A program made the translations under genes and the position numbers. Positions 8,630-15,125 of a stretch of 24,958 bases of DNA are shown piece after piece. The stretch covers positions 1-24,958 of the forward strand of contig CABVAO010000027.1 of NCBI GenBank assembly GCA_902496335.1, given 5' to 3'. Below the pieces are notes generated by a model. That model was not told where the DNA came from. It did no database searches and saw nothing but the letters and a program-made list of their open reading frames with translations. Each line of letters starts with the position of its first letter. Position 1 is the first letter of the stretch. This DNA comes from an uncultured Collinsella sp. Its GTDB lineage: Bacteria > Actinomycetota > Coriobacteriia > Coriobacteriales > Coriobacteriaceae.

Positions 8630-9437
8630 TGAACACACCCCCAGCGCGAAAGCTCACGAGAGCGTAAATCAATACCGATAGACAGCTGGCTGCCACGCCA
8701 TATCCCAGAAGCGTCAGCTGCCCCATATCGCTATACCCAAGAGCACTTCCGACTCCAAGATACGGCCCCGGAAGAAGGAAAATCCATCGCAAGGACGGTA
8801 TGGGCGCCTGAAGGTAAGTTCCGTAGAGCGTCAAGCTCATGACAAATCCGATTATTATCACAGCCCCGCTAAATACAGCGCTGCTTGTAATCCGATAGAT
8901 GGTTACCGTCTCCAACGCAACCGATATCACCAATACGACGTTGATTATCATTGCGGGCAAAAATGCAGCCAGCATGCTATGCGCATAGTTTTGCCCTCCA
9001 CGTGTTATCGCTATTGCAAAAAGAAGAAGGCAAAGCGCACTATATGCTGCGCCAATTATTAAAGCAGACGAAAGCACATGTGCTAGGACCCCATTAAAGC
9101 GGGTAAGACCTCTTGCTGAAGAAATTCGGTGTCCCTCTTCATAGCCGCGCTCCTGTAAAATCGCCAGGCAAACGATGAGCGGAACGAACAGAGACGTGCC
9201 GGCAAAAGCACTGCGCACAAGGGACTCATCGGGTGCAGAAGGATCGATTACATTCCAGCAGAAACCAATATCCTCCCCAAAAACGCTATTGCCAAAGGCG
9301 AGCAACGTTGTTCCGTTTTTTAGAAAGACACCGAAGAGAAGGCCGAACGCCAGAATAAGCGCAAGACCAAACTTCGCCGGAAACATCCTGTGCAAACGCA
9401 TCATATCTGCCTTTATGGGATGGATCGCCCGCTTCAT
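8613..9437 (-). CDS. ABC-2-type permease of the peptide cluster, first subunit
   Basis: A 274-residue membrane protein with about six segments. The opening MKRAIHPIKADMMRLHRMF is a basic amphipathic helix followed by a membrane segment, as in LanE/BcrB-type permeases. A large extracytoplasmic loop (about residues 35-75) follows segment 1, and the segment SARGLTRFNGVLAHVLSS resembles the coupling region of ABC-2 permeases. The ATG overlaps the ATPase stop by 4 bp, so expression is coupled. With its neighbours it makes a BcrAB/LanFEG-like set, for resistance to or export of the peptide (inferred). Confidence 0.78.
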   Translation of the reverse strand: MKRAIHPIKADMMRLHRMFPAKFGLALILAFGLLFGVFLKNGTTLLAFGNSVFGEDIGFCWNVIDPSAPDESLVRSAFAGTSLFVPLIVCLAILQERGYEEGHRISSARGLTRFNGVLAHVLSSALIIGAAYSALCLLLFAIAITRGGQNYAHSMLAAFLPAMIINVVLVISVALETVTIYRITSSAVFSGAVIIIGFVMSLTLYGTYLQAPIPSLRWIFLLPGPYLGVGSALGYSDMGQLTLLGYGVAASCLSVLIYALVSFRAGGVFNGSSD

Positions 9438-10159
9438 AGCGAGACCGCCTTCATCAAGCGCCTGTAATACTCTTTTAGGGACGACGCCTCATCCCTTATG
9501 ACGTCCATCGATTCCTTTTTCAGCAGTTCGCCGTCATGAATAAACACGCAACTTGTTGCAACTGATGCCAACTCATCCAAATCATGGCTAGAGATGAGCA
9601 TGGTCTTACCCTGTTCTCGATTCAATCGACCGATAAGGGCCCATATACTCTCGATGCCCAGCGGGTCCAAACCGTTTGCTGGCTCATCAAAAATAAGCAG
9701 GTCAGTGTCACCCAACAAAGCCGTAGCTATATCCAGCCGCCGTTTCATTCCCAGAGAAAAACTGCTTACGCTCTTTTTCTCTTCGACGTCCAGTCCAACT
9801 AGACTCAAAACGCGAGGAACCTCACGTTTCTCATCAAGCCCCCATTCCGCACATCGGATCCGAAGATTCTCAACCGCACTGAGGGACTGGTATGCTCCGC
9901 TGGAATCTGGCACATAGCCGACACGCGTCCGCATCAGGCTAAGCTCTCTCTTTGATTTGCCTCCAAAGAGCTCCACGCTCCCCGACGATGGCTCGCAGAG
10001 GCCCAAGACGATTTTAATAAGCGTGCTTTTGCCCGCACCGTTTGCACCGACAAGGGCACAGAGCTCAGACTGATGCACCTCGAAGGAAACGTCATGCAAA
10101 ACGCGCCGTTTCCCGTAGCGCTTTGACACCTTTGATAGCTTTATCGCTGATGCACTCAT
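9434..10159 (-). CDS. ABC transporter ATP-binding protein (BcrA/LanF type)
   Basis: A 241-residue ATPase of the drug/peptide-resistance type. Motifs are Walker A GANGAGKS (38-45), signature FSLGMKRR (134-141), Walker B LLIFDEP (154-160), the NGLDP D-loop and switch His192 in SSHDL. The SLGM form of the signature is typical of BcrA/LanF-like ATPases rather than of importers. The ATG at 10159 is preceded by gggagg. It is the first transporter gene after the peptide gene and overlaps the first permease gene by 4 bp. Its likely job is immunity against the mature peptide, with export as the other option. Confidence 0.9.
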   Translation of the reverse strand: MSASAIKLSKVSKRYGKRRVLHDVSFEVHQSELCALVGANGAGKSTLIKIVLGLCEPSSGSVELFGGKSKRELSLMRTRVGYVPDSSGAYQSLSAVENLRIRCAEWGLDEKREVPRVLSLVGLDVEEKKSVSSFSLGMKRRLDIATALLGDTDLLIFDEPANGLDPLGIESIWALIGRLNREQGKTMLISSHDLDELASVATSCVFIHDGELLKKESMDVIRDEASSLKEYYRRLMKAVSL

Positions 10160-10182
10160 TGGCCTCCCGTTCTGCTTGATAG

Positions 10183-10219
10183 CAAAACCGCTGCTGCCAG
10201 ACTGTCGCCTGGCAGCAGC
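10183..10219 (-). terminator. Attenuator hairpin after the precursor peptide gene
   Basis: Perfect 11-bp arms gctgctgccag (10190-10200) and ctggcagcagc (10209-10219) enclose an 8-nt loop. On the coding strand the hairpin begins 8 bp after the peptide stop and is followed by ggttttgc, a weak T run. It lies before the ATPase gene. Such a leaky terminator would give much more peptide mRNA than transporter and enzyme mRNA, as in many RiPP operons. Confidence 0.75.
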
Positions 10220-10227
10220 CGCAACTG

Positions 10228-10356
10228 CTAGAGATTAACTAAACAGAAGTTTTTGCTGCAGTTATTGACGCAAGTGCGTGCTCCACAGAATGTCTTGCAG
10301 TAACCGTTGCACCCACCACCGGGGTCCACATAACTCGGTTTGACAATCCAGCTCAT
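10228..10356 (-). CDS. Six-cysteine precursor peptide of a radical SAM RiPP cluster
   Basis: A 42-residue peptide, too short for usual gene calling. It starts MSWIVKPSYVDPGGG and continues with a core holding Cys16, 20, 24, 29, 33 and 38, that is spacings of 3, 3, 4, 3 and 4 residues, and ends LVNL. A very strong ribosome-binding site aaggagg stands 6 bp before the ATG, a promoter lies just upstream, and a hairpin follows the stop. It is the first gene of an operon with a radical SAM/SPASM maturase and two ABC transporters. The short N-terminal part would be the leader, perhaps ending at Gly13-15, and the Cys-rich part the core. The CXXX-like periodicity resembles Cys-rich targets of thioether-forming maturases. 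I cannot assign a named family; SCIFF has a different Cys pattern. A product with thioether links and antimicrobial or signalling activity is inferred. Confidence 0.82.
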   Translation of the reverse strand: MSWIVKPSYVDPGGGCNGYCKTFCGARTCVNNCSKNFCLVNL

Positions 10357-10394
10357 ATCGTTCCTCCTTTCTATTATCGCTTTTACTTTGTGTT

Positions 10395-10423
10395 ATTGTT
10401 TATCGATAACTTATATTTGTCAA
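10395..10423 (-). promoter_or_regulatory. Promoter of the peptide operon
   Basis: On the minus strand a perfect -35 TTGACA (10423-10418) is followed after 17 bp by AACAAT (10400-10395), a four-of-six -10 match. The palindrome ttatcgataa (10400-10409) fills part of the spacer and could be an operator. The start codon lies about 39 bp downstream of the -10 box. Confidence 0.65.
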
Positions 10424-10426
10424 GAT

Positions 10427-10467
10427 AATTAAAAGAGATGGGGCCCGCGCTAGACACGGGCCCCATC
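10427..10467 (-). terminator. Rho-independent terminator of the HTH/DUF2975 unit
   Basis: The arms gatggggcccg (10437-10447) and cgggccccatc (10457-10467) are perfect complements. On the minus strand they are followed by tcttttaatt. The hairpin lies 34 bp after the HTH stop codon and directly before the peptide promoter, so the regulator unit and the peptide operon are transcribed separately. Confidence 0.85.
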
Positions 10468-10501
10468 ACACCAATATCTCGTTTTAGCTGCTCGCTATAT
10501 G

Positions 10502-10831
10502 CTACTCGTCGCTCAAATCTACAGCAAAGACTGATGTCGGAAGCGACGCCTCATTGCCTCCACCATTCCGCATCTGCCTCACGACATTTTTTGCACGCTC
10601 AACAATAAGCTCCTCAAGCTCTTTCTCACTCACCCGCCGAATAATATCTCCCGGTTGACAGTCAAGTTCATCGCAAATATCGAGAAGCGTCTTAAGGCGA
10701 ATAGCTTTAATTTTTCCGTTTCTTAGCTTAGAAATATTAGCCGGAGTATGCCCCGTGGCACGAATCAGATCAGCACTGGTCTTTCCGGTCTTAAGTAGCT
10801 GCGTCTCAAGCTCGATGATGAGATAGCTCAT
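10502..10831 (-). CDS. Small HTH (XRE-type) transcriptional regulator paired with DUF2975
   Basis: A 109-residue DNA-binding protein. Residues 1-65 form an XRE/HTH_26-like domain: LLKTGKTSADLIRATGHTPANISKLRNGKIKAIRL, with ISKLRNG as the recognition helix, then LLDICDELDCQPGDII. The last 40 residues are charged and of no known fold. The start lies 8 bp after the stop of the DUF2975 gene. This two-gene pair (DUF2975 membrane protein plus small XRE regulator) is common in Firmicutes and Actinobacteria. It probably represses its own unit and perhaps the peptide operon, since both promoters share a motif; that link is inferred. Confidence 0.85.
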   Translation of the reverse strand: MSYLIIELETQLLKTGKTSADLIRATGHTPANISKLRNGKIKAIRLKTLLDICDELDCQPGDIIRRVSEKELEELIVERAKNVVRQMRNGGGNEASLPTSVFAVDLSDE

Positions 10832-10839
10832 GCTTCCTC

Positions 10840-11400
10840 CTACACAAGCTCGTCAGACTGCTCTTGGAGCAGCGAGGCATAACTCCAGATCACCGAGATA
10901 CACAGACAGACAGCCGCGCCGATAAGCGACCCCGCATCAAAGGCAACGCCTTGGCAAATCTCAATAACGAAGGAATGAGGCACGACGTAAAGCTCCAGCC
11001 CACCAATGGTAAGATTGACCGATCCGTAGGCACCAATAAGCGAAACCGCGGCGTTAACAGCAAAGGCAAGCGCAAGAACACGGATAAGCCGCACATGCGT
11101 CTTGGTAAAGGGCGAGACGCCTCGCGAGATGTTACGGCTGATCCCACACAGAACGACAAGCGAAATACCCACGACGAGTGCCAGGCACAGTCCGCTTGGG
11201 ATAACGATGCACCCGCCATCGAGAAGCGTCGCGACGCCGAAAGAATCGACAGAGGCAACGTTTGCAACCGCATACCAGATCACGTAAACAACCAACGCGG
11301 CAAAAGCGACGAGCATCCCTGCAAAAACGGCTGCCATGCAAAAGCCAAGCTTCCTGATATTTTCGCCCGCTTTGGCCATACGCTGAACGCTGTTAGACAT
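10840..11400 (-). CDS. DUF2975 membrane protein
   Basis: A 186-residue protein with four membrane segments (about 20-44, 68-86, 105-125 and 155-177). The cytoplasmic loop GVSPFTKTHVRLIR (94-107) and the C-terminus LLQEQSDELV are DUF2975 hallmarks. The ATG at 11400 is chosen because gagggtgag lies just before it. An upstream in-frame start at 11562 would add 54 residues lacking family similarity, running through the palindrome at 11543. Its function is unknown. With the following XRE regulator it may act as a membrane sensor that controls the regulator. Confidence 0.82.
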   Translation of the reverse strand: MSNSVQRMAKAGENIRKLGFCMAAVFAGMLVAFAALVVYVIWYAVANVASVDSFGVATLLDGGCIVIPSGLCLALVVGISLVVLCGISRNISRGVSPFTKTHVRLIRVLALAFAVNAAVSLIGAYGSVNLTIGGLELYVVPHSFVIEICQGVAFDAGSLIGAAVCLCISVIWSYASLLQEQSDELV

Positions 11401-11421
11401 ACACTCACCCTCATCGACTCT

Positions 11422-11453
11422 ATCGTTATTCGAACAGTTTATCGAACAACGAT
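11422..11453 (-). promoter_or_regulatory. Dyad operator candidate upstream of the DUF2975/HTH unit
   Basis: The arms atcgttattcga (11422-11433) and tcgaacaacgat (11442-11453) match as inverted repeats at 11 of 12 positions across an 8-bp spacer. The dyad ends 22 bp before the DUF2975 start codon, where the promoter should be. Part of it, gtttatcga (11437-11445), also occurs in the peptide promoter (10398-10406). It is a likely target of the XRE regulator. Confidence 0.55.
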
Positions 11454-11542
11454 ATTGATTGCATGCGGAAAGCCCCGCCAGTGCGCATAGGCCATTTACT
11501 AACCCGGAGGGGTGAGCGTGGATTTTTGGACACATATCGAAC

Positions 11543-11606
11543 GAGAGTGGATAATCTCCCACTTTGAGGCCGCCACCGGGCCTAAAACGGGAGATTATCC
11601 ACTCTC
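11543..11606. repeat. 64-nt palindrome between two minus-strand units
   Basis: The left arm gagagtggataatctccc (11543-11560) and right arm gggagattatccactctc (11589-11606) are perfect complements over 18 bp, with a weaker inner match (gaggc / gcct). It lies 24 bp after the Hpt stop and upstream of the DUF2975 promoter. Size and design match the GTTGCGGTG hairpins elsewhere in the window, but the sequence differs. It may terminate the Hpt operon, although no T run follows. Confidence 0.75.
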
Positions 11607-11630
11607 ATAGTCATCAAGGCTCGCAAGCTC

Positions 11631-11987
11631 TTATTCGGCCGCTTCGCGCAGGGCCGACATCGTTGCCGCATATTGCTGCTGCAGCGCATGCATTCCCTCG
11701 CGAGCGCCGTCAACGGTATCGGCGCCGCGCAGCGCCTCGGTCACCACGACCGCCGGCTCATACAGGTTATCGAATCCCAGGTTCTGACTCACGCCCTTGA
11801 GCGTGTGCGCCGCCATAAACGCACCTTCGGCGTCTCCCGCCGCCATGGCGGCCTCCAGCTTGTCCATGCTCTCGTCATCCAAAAACTTGAGGGCAAAGCG
11901 GCTAAGCATTTCCTCGCCCATCAGCCGAGCGCACGCGTCATCATAATTGGCGCCAATCTTCTCATACGCCTCACGCATGGAAATCAT
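11631..11987 (-). CDS. Hpt (histidine phosphotransfer) domain protein
   Basis: A 118-residue, mostly helical protein with the Hpt motif AAHTLKGVSQNLGF, phosphorylatable His61. Hpt proteins pass phosphoryl groups between receivers of hybrid kinases and response regulators in the cytoplasm. It starts 23 bp after the stop of the GGDEF/receiver/HD-GYP gene and is surely in the same operon. That receiver lacks its phosphoacceptor Asp, so the Hpt partner is probably another protein. The length is normal for a stand-alone Hpt protein. Confidence 0.85.
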   Translation of the reverse strand: MISMREAYEKIGANYDDACARLMGEEMLSRFALKFLDDESMDKLEAAMAAGDAEGAFMAAHTLKGVSQNLGFDNLYEPAVVVTEALRGADTVDGAREGMHALQQQYAATMSALREAAE

Positions 11988-12010
11988 GGATTAAAACTCC
12001 TTTGGTCAAA

Positions 12011-13891
12011 CTAAATCGTGGGAAACGCGACGACATCGGCGGGGCGTGCCAACGTCTCGGCAATACGGTCTTGCACCTCGAGCAGGCAGTCGAGCAACAG
12101 CGGGTTAAAGGTGCCGCACTTACCGTCCAGGATCATCTGGATCGCCTCCTTGTGCGGGATAGCGTCCTTGTACACGCGCACGCTCGTCAGCGCATCGTAC
12201 ACGTCGGCCACCGAGACCACCTGCGCGGCAATGGGAATCTCGTTGCCTTTAAGGCCATCGGGATAACCCCTGCCGTCCCAGCGCTCGTGATGCCAACGCG
12301 CAATCTGGTACGCATATTCCATAAGCGCATTGCCGACGTGATGGCGGCCCAGCTCAAGCAACATGTCGGCGCCCATCGTGGTATGCGTCTTCATAATCTC
12401 GAACTCCTCGGGCGTAAGGCGCCCGGGTTTGTTGAGAATCGCATCGTCAATCGACATCTTGCCGATATCGTGCAGCGCCGAAGCCAGGGCAATCGTAGAG
12501 CGTTCCTCATTGTCGAGGGAGATCGTGTCGCTACGCCGGACCAGACAGCCAAGCAGCAGCTCGGTCAGCTTCTCGATGTTCGTAACGTGTCTGCCGCTCT
12601 CGCCGTTGCGAAGCTCCATGACGCCGGCCATGATGTCGATGAGCATGCGACTGTTCTTGACGCGCTCGTTGTACTGCTGGGACAGCAGGCTCGTCAGGCG
12701 GCGCTGTTTGGCGTACAGACGGATAGTGTTGCTTACACGACGGCGCACGACACGGGCGTCAAACGGGCGGCTGATATAGTCCGAGGCGCCCAGCTCGTAT
12801 GCACGCAGAACCACATCGTCGGATTCTTCGCTCGAAATCATGATGACAGGCAGATCGTCAACAACCGATCGGCGCGACAGATCGGCCAGCACCTCAAAGC
12901 CGCTCACGCCCGGCATGACAATACCCAGCAGCACGAGCGACAGCTCATCGCCATAGCGGTCGACCATGTCGAGCGCCGTATGACCGTTGGCGGCCTCGAG
13001 GATGCAATACTCGTCCTTGAGCATCTCGTTGAGAATGGCTCGGTTCATCTCGGAGTCATCGACAATAAGCACCAAAGGCTTTTCGCTTTGGAAGGCTTCG
13101 ATGGAATCGGCATCGGTCACGACCGTACCGGCTTTTGCCTTAGCGCGGCTCAATAACTGGACAGCGCGGCCAACGCCCTCATCGACCGTCTCGCCATGAA
13201 TGCGAACACCGCCAACACATGCCGTCAAGCTCACGTACTCATGGCCCGGAACAATCGTGGAACGAACGGCATCGGACACCTGATGCAGGCGACGGGTGAA
13301 GTCATCGGAGGGAATATTGGGCATGACGACCACAAACTTGTCGCAGCCATAGCGCACAAGTTCGTCAGTCGAACGAATACCGCCGCGTATGGCCGTCGCC
13401 ACAGCACCGAGCGCAAGGTCGCCGGCATGATGGCCACACGTATCGTTGAAGACCCTAAAATCATCAAGGTCGATCACCGCAACGCCGGCATTCATGCGGG
13501 CGCTACGGAGCTTTTCCTCGTAATATCGGCGATTGCGCACACTCGTCAGCACGTCGGTGTAGACGAGGTCCTCTTCTGCAGCCTCTTGCTCATCGATCGG
13601 ACGCACCATCAGCAGGACGTGAGGCTCGCCCTCGACCTTCAGAGGGCGCAGGCGAGCGCGGTACTCGGTACCATCATTGAGCAGCTGCTCCGATACATCA
13701 TCGGAACCTGCCAAGGCCTCAAGACTCGACTGACGCAGACAAGGGCAGCGATCGCCGGCGAGCAAGCAGTTAGGCTCGCTCTTAATCTGATCGGCCGACA
13801 ACAAACGCACCATGGGGTAGGTCTTCGCGACGCGGGCGACCTCGGCGGCAGCCTCCTCGTCGGTTAGATTGACCTCGTGATTATTGAGCAT
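12011..13891 (-). CDS. GGDEF / pseudo-receiver / HD-GYP cyclic-di-GMP signalling protein
   Basis: A 626-residue cytoplasmic protein. Residues 1-100 look PAS-like and hold a small Cys cluster (42, 49, 51). Residues 108-265 form a GGDEF domain, but the signature reads YGCDKF (181-186), so cyclase activity is doubtful. Residues 272-395 form a receiver with the acidic pair Asp278-Asp279, yet the phosphoacceptor position is Gly323 (LLGIVMPG) and the conserved Lys before Pro-Phe is Arg (SRPF). Residues 415-610 form an HD-GYP phosphodiesterase with HDIGK (474-478) and RGYPDGL (541-547) intact. It most likely degrades c-di-GMP, with the other domains in sensing or regulation. The next gene encodes an Hpt protein. 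The start ATG at 13891 has aggaaggg upstream. Confidence 0.9.
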   Translation of the reverse strand: MLNNHEVNLTDEEAAAEVARVAKTYPMVRLLSADQIKSEPNCLLAGDRCPCLRQSSLEALAGSDDVSEQLLNDGTEYRARLRPLKVEGEPHVLLMVRPIDEQEAAEEDLVYTDVLTSVRNRRYYEEKLRSARMNAGVAVIDLDDFRVFNDTCGHHAGDLALGAVATAIRGGIRSTDELVRYGCDKFVVVMPNIPSDDFTRRLHQVSDAVRSTIVPGHEYVSLTACVGGVRIHGETVDEGVGRAVQLLSRAKAKAGTVVTDADSIEAFQSEKPLVLIVDDSEMNRAILNEMLKDEYCILEAANGHTALDMVDRYGDELSLVLLGIVMPGVSGFEVLADLSRRSVVDDLPVIMISSEESDDVVLRAYELGASDYISRPFDARVVRRRVSNTIRLYAKQRRLTSLLSQQYNERVKNSRMLIDIMAGVMELRNGESGRHVTNIEKLTELLLGCLVRRSDTISLDNEERSTIALASALHDIGKMSIDDAILNKPGRLTPEEFEIMKTHTTMGADMLLELGRHHVGNALMEYAYQIARWHHERWDGRGYPDGLKGNEIPIAAQVVSVADVYDALTSVRVYKDAIPHKEAIQMILDGKCGTFNPLLLDCLLEVQDRIAETLARPADVVAFPTI

Positions 13892-14102
13892 ATGGGGCCC
13901 TTCCTATCGTTACGCACGGCAACGGTGCATATCAATTGGTACAAGGGTAGCATCTAACAGCTGAAGGCAAACGCGCGATTATCGTTACATTTTTATGACC
14001 TGGCAAACGGCGGTAATGGAGCCGCGGGCGCGCGGTTATGGGCGCATTCGTTAACAATGACGAAACGCTAACAGCCCCTCTCCCCGCAGGTCATCGAGCG
14101 TG

Positions 14103-14900
14103 CTAACGCTCCAAGACATCGCGAACGGCGTTTGCCGCCGTAACGGGGCGATCGCGCAGACCGTTATGCGCGCCCGGGATCGTCACAAGGGGGCAATCGA
14201 GATATTCGGCAGCCGCTCGCGTGCCAGCCTCGCGGGGTGTATCGACCGAAAGCTCGCCCAAAAACACGGCCGACACCGCCTTTGACGCGCGGACGCGCTC
14301 CCAGTCGGGAGCATATGTCATATTTGTTCCGTATTCATTAGCCATAAAGCAACGACCATTGCGCAGGGCATGTTTGGCTTCCGCTTCGGTCGTCCCGGGA
14401 GCTTCGGGGTCCAAGTCGCCGAGGGCTCCCAAGAAAAGCCGGAGCGCCCTTGAAACCTTTCCAGCCGCAATCATATCGAGCAAAACCGGAGCTGCGCCCA
14501 TGCCGACGCCTTCGGCCGACACAGCCGGCTCATGCAGAATCGCACGGGCGACGAGATGGGGTTCGGCGCGAAGAAGCTCCAGCGCCACCAACGTACCGGC
14601 GCTATGCGCAAGCACATTTGTCGAAGCGCCAACGTGTTCGATCACGGCTTGCAGGTCGGCGGCCTGAGCGGCAAGATCATAGCTGCCGTCTGCCGCATCG
14701 CTGCTGCCACCGCAGCCGCGGCGGTCGTAGGAAATTACGCGGTAGTTGCGGCTGAGCTCACAAGCGATACCGTCGAAAAATGTGCCGTCGACACAAGCGC
14801 CGTGCACGCACACCAAGGCAGGAGCATCAGGCGACACATCTGGGCCGGCATATTCGCGACAGGCAATCGTGGTGCCCGCATTCTCGACCGTAAAATTCAT
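14103..14900 (-). CDS. Alpha/beta-fold hydrolase
   Basis: A 265-residue cytoplasmic hydrolase. The oxyanion-hole segment CVHGAC (31-36), the nucleophile elbow AHSAG with Ser100, and His245 in IPGAHNGLRDRP are visible. Asp220 is a plausible acid. The region YDRRGCGGSS (58-67) is typical of esterase/haloperoxidase-like members. The substrate is unknown. The gene is divergent from the radical SAM gene at 15126. The ATG at 14900 follows gggggc. Positions 13892-14102 between it and the signalling gene show no further feature. Confidence 0.82.
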   Translation of the reverse strand: MNFTVENAGTTIACREYAGPDVSPDAPALVCVHGACVDGTFFDGIACELSRNYRVISYDRRGCGGSSDAADGSYDLAAQAADLQAVIEHVGASTNVLAHSAGTLVALELLRAEPHLVARAILHEPAVSAEGVGMGAAPVLLDMIAAGKVSRALRLFLGALGDLDPEAPGTTEAEAKHALRNGRCFMANEYGTNMTYAPDWERVRASKAVSAVFLGELSVDTPREAGTRAAAEYLDCPLVTIPGAHNGLRDRPVTAANAVRDVLER

Positions 14901-15125
14901 GTTGTGCCCCCATCATCAATGCTCATCCAGTTGCACGTCAGCGCGGTTGGATGGACCCACATTGCCTTACACCTTGTTAACAGATTAACTTTACCCGACC
15001 CGAGGCTTTTCATGGCGCGGCATAATGGGCGACGTGAAAAAACGAAACTTGTAAAGCAAGAGCCCGCACCTTGCTTTGGAGCCGATGCTATGCTTAGGCA
15101 CAATTGTCTTGAGGAGCATATGCCT

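Noticed and set aside
4886..10356. Lantibiotic (lanthipeptide) cluster
   Set aside because: The LanFEG-like transporter suggested it, but no LanB, LanC, LanM or LanKC enzyme is present and the modifying enzyme is radical SAM/SPASM.
10228..10356. SCIFF peptide
   Set aside because: Six Cys in about 42 residues is similar in number, but the Cys are spread at 3-4-residue spacing to near the C-terminus and the flanking residues do not match the conserved SCIFF core as I know it.
11401..11562. 54-residue N-terminal extension of the DUF2975 protein
   Set aside because: It runs through the dyad and part of the palindrome, lacks family similarity, and the internal ATG at 11400 has a good ribosome-binding site.
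12002..13156. 384-codon open frame on the plus strand
   Set aside because: It is the mirror of the GGDEF/HD-GYP gene, whose motifs are unmistakable, in GC-rich DNA where antisense frames stay open.
13892..14102. Possible RNA gene or promoter region
   Set aside because: No cloverleaf, strong hairpin with T run, or clear promoter pair was seen in this gap.
14532..15125. Long N-terminal extension of the COG0731 radical SAM gene
   Set aside because: The frame is open but antisense to the alpha/beta hydrolase, has no start signal, and family members start close to MSTFLNASPIFGPV.
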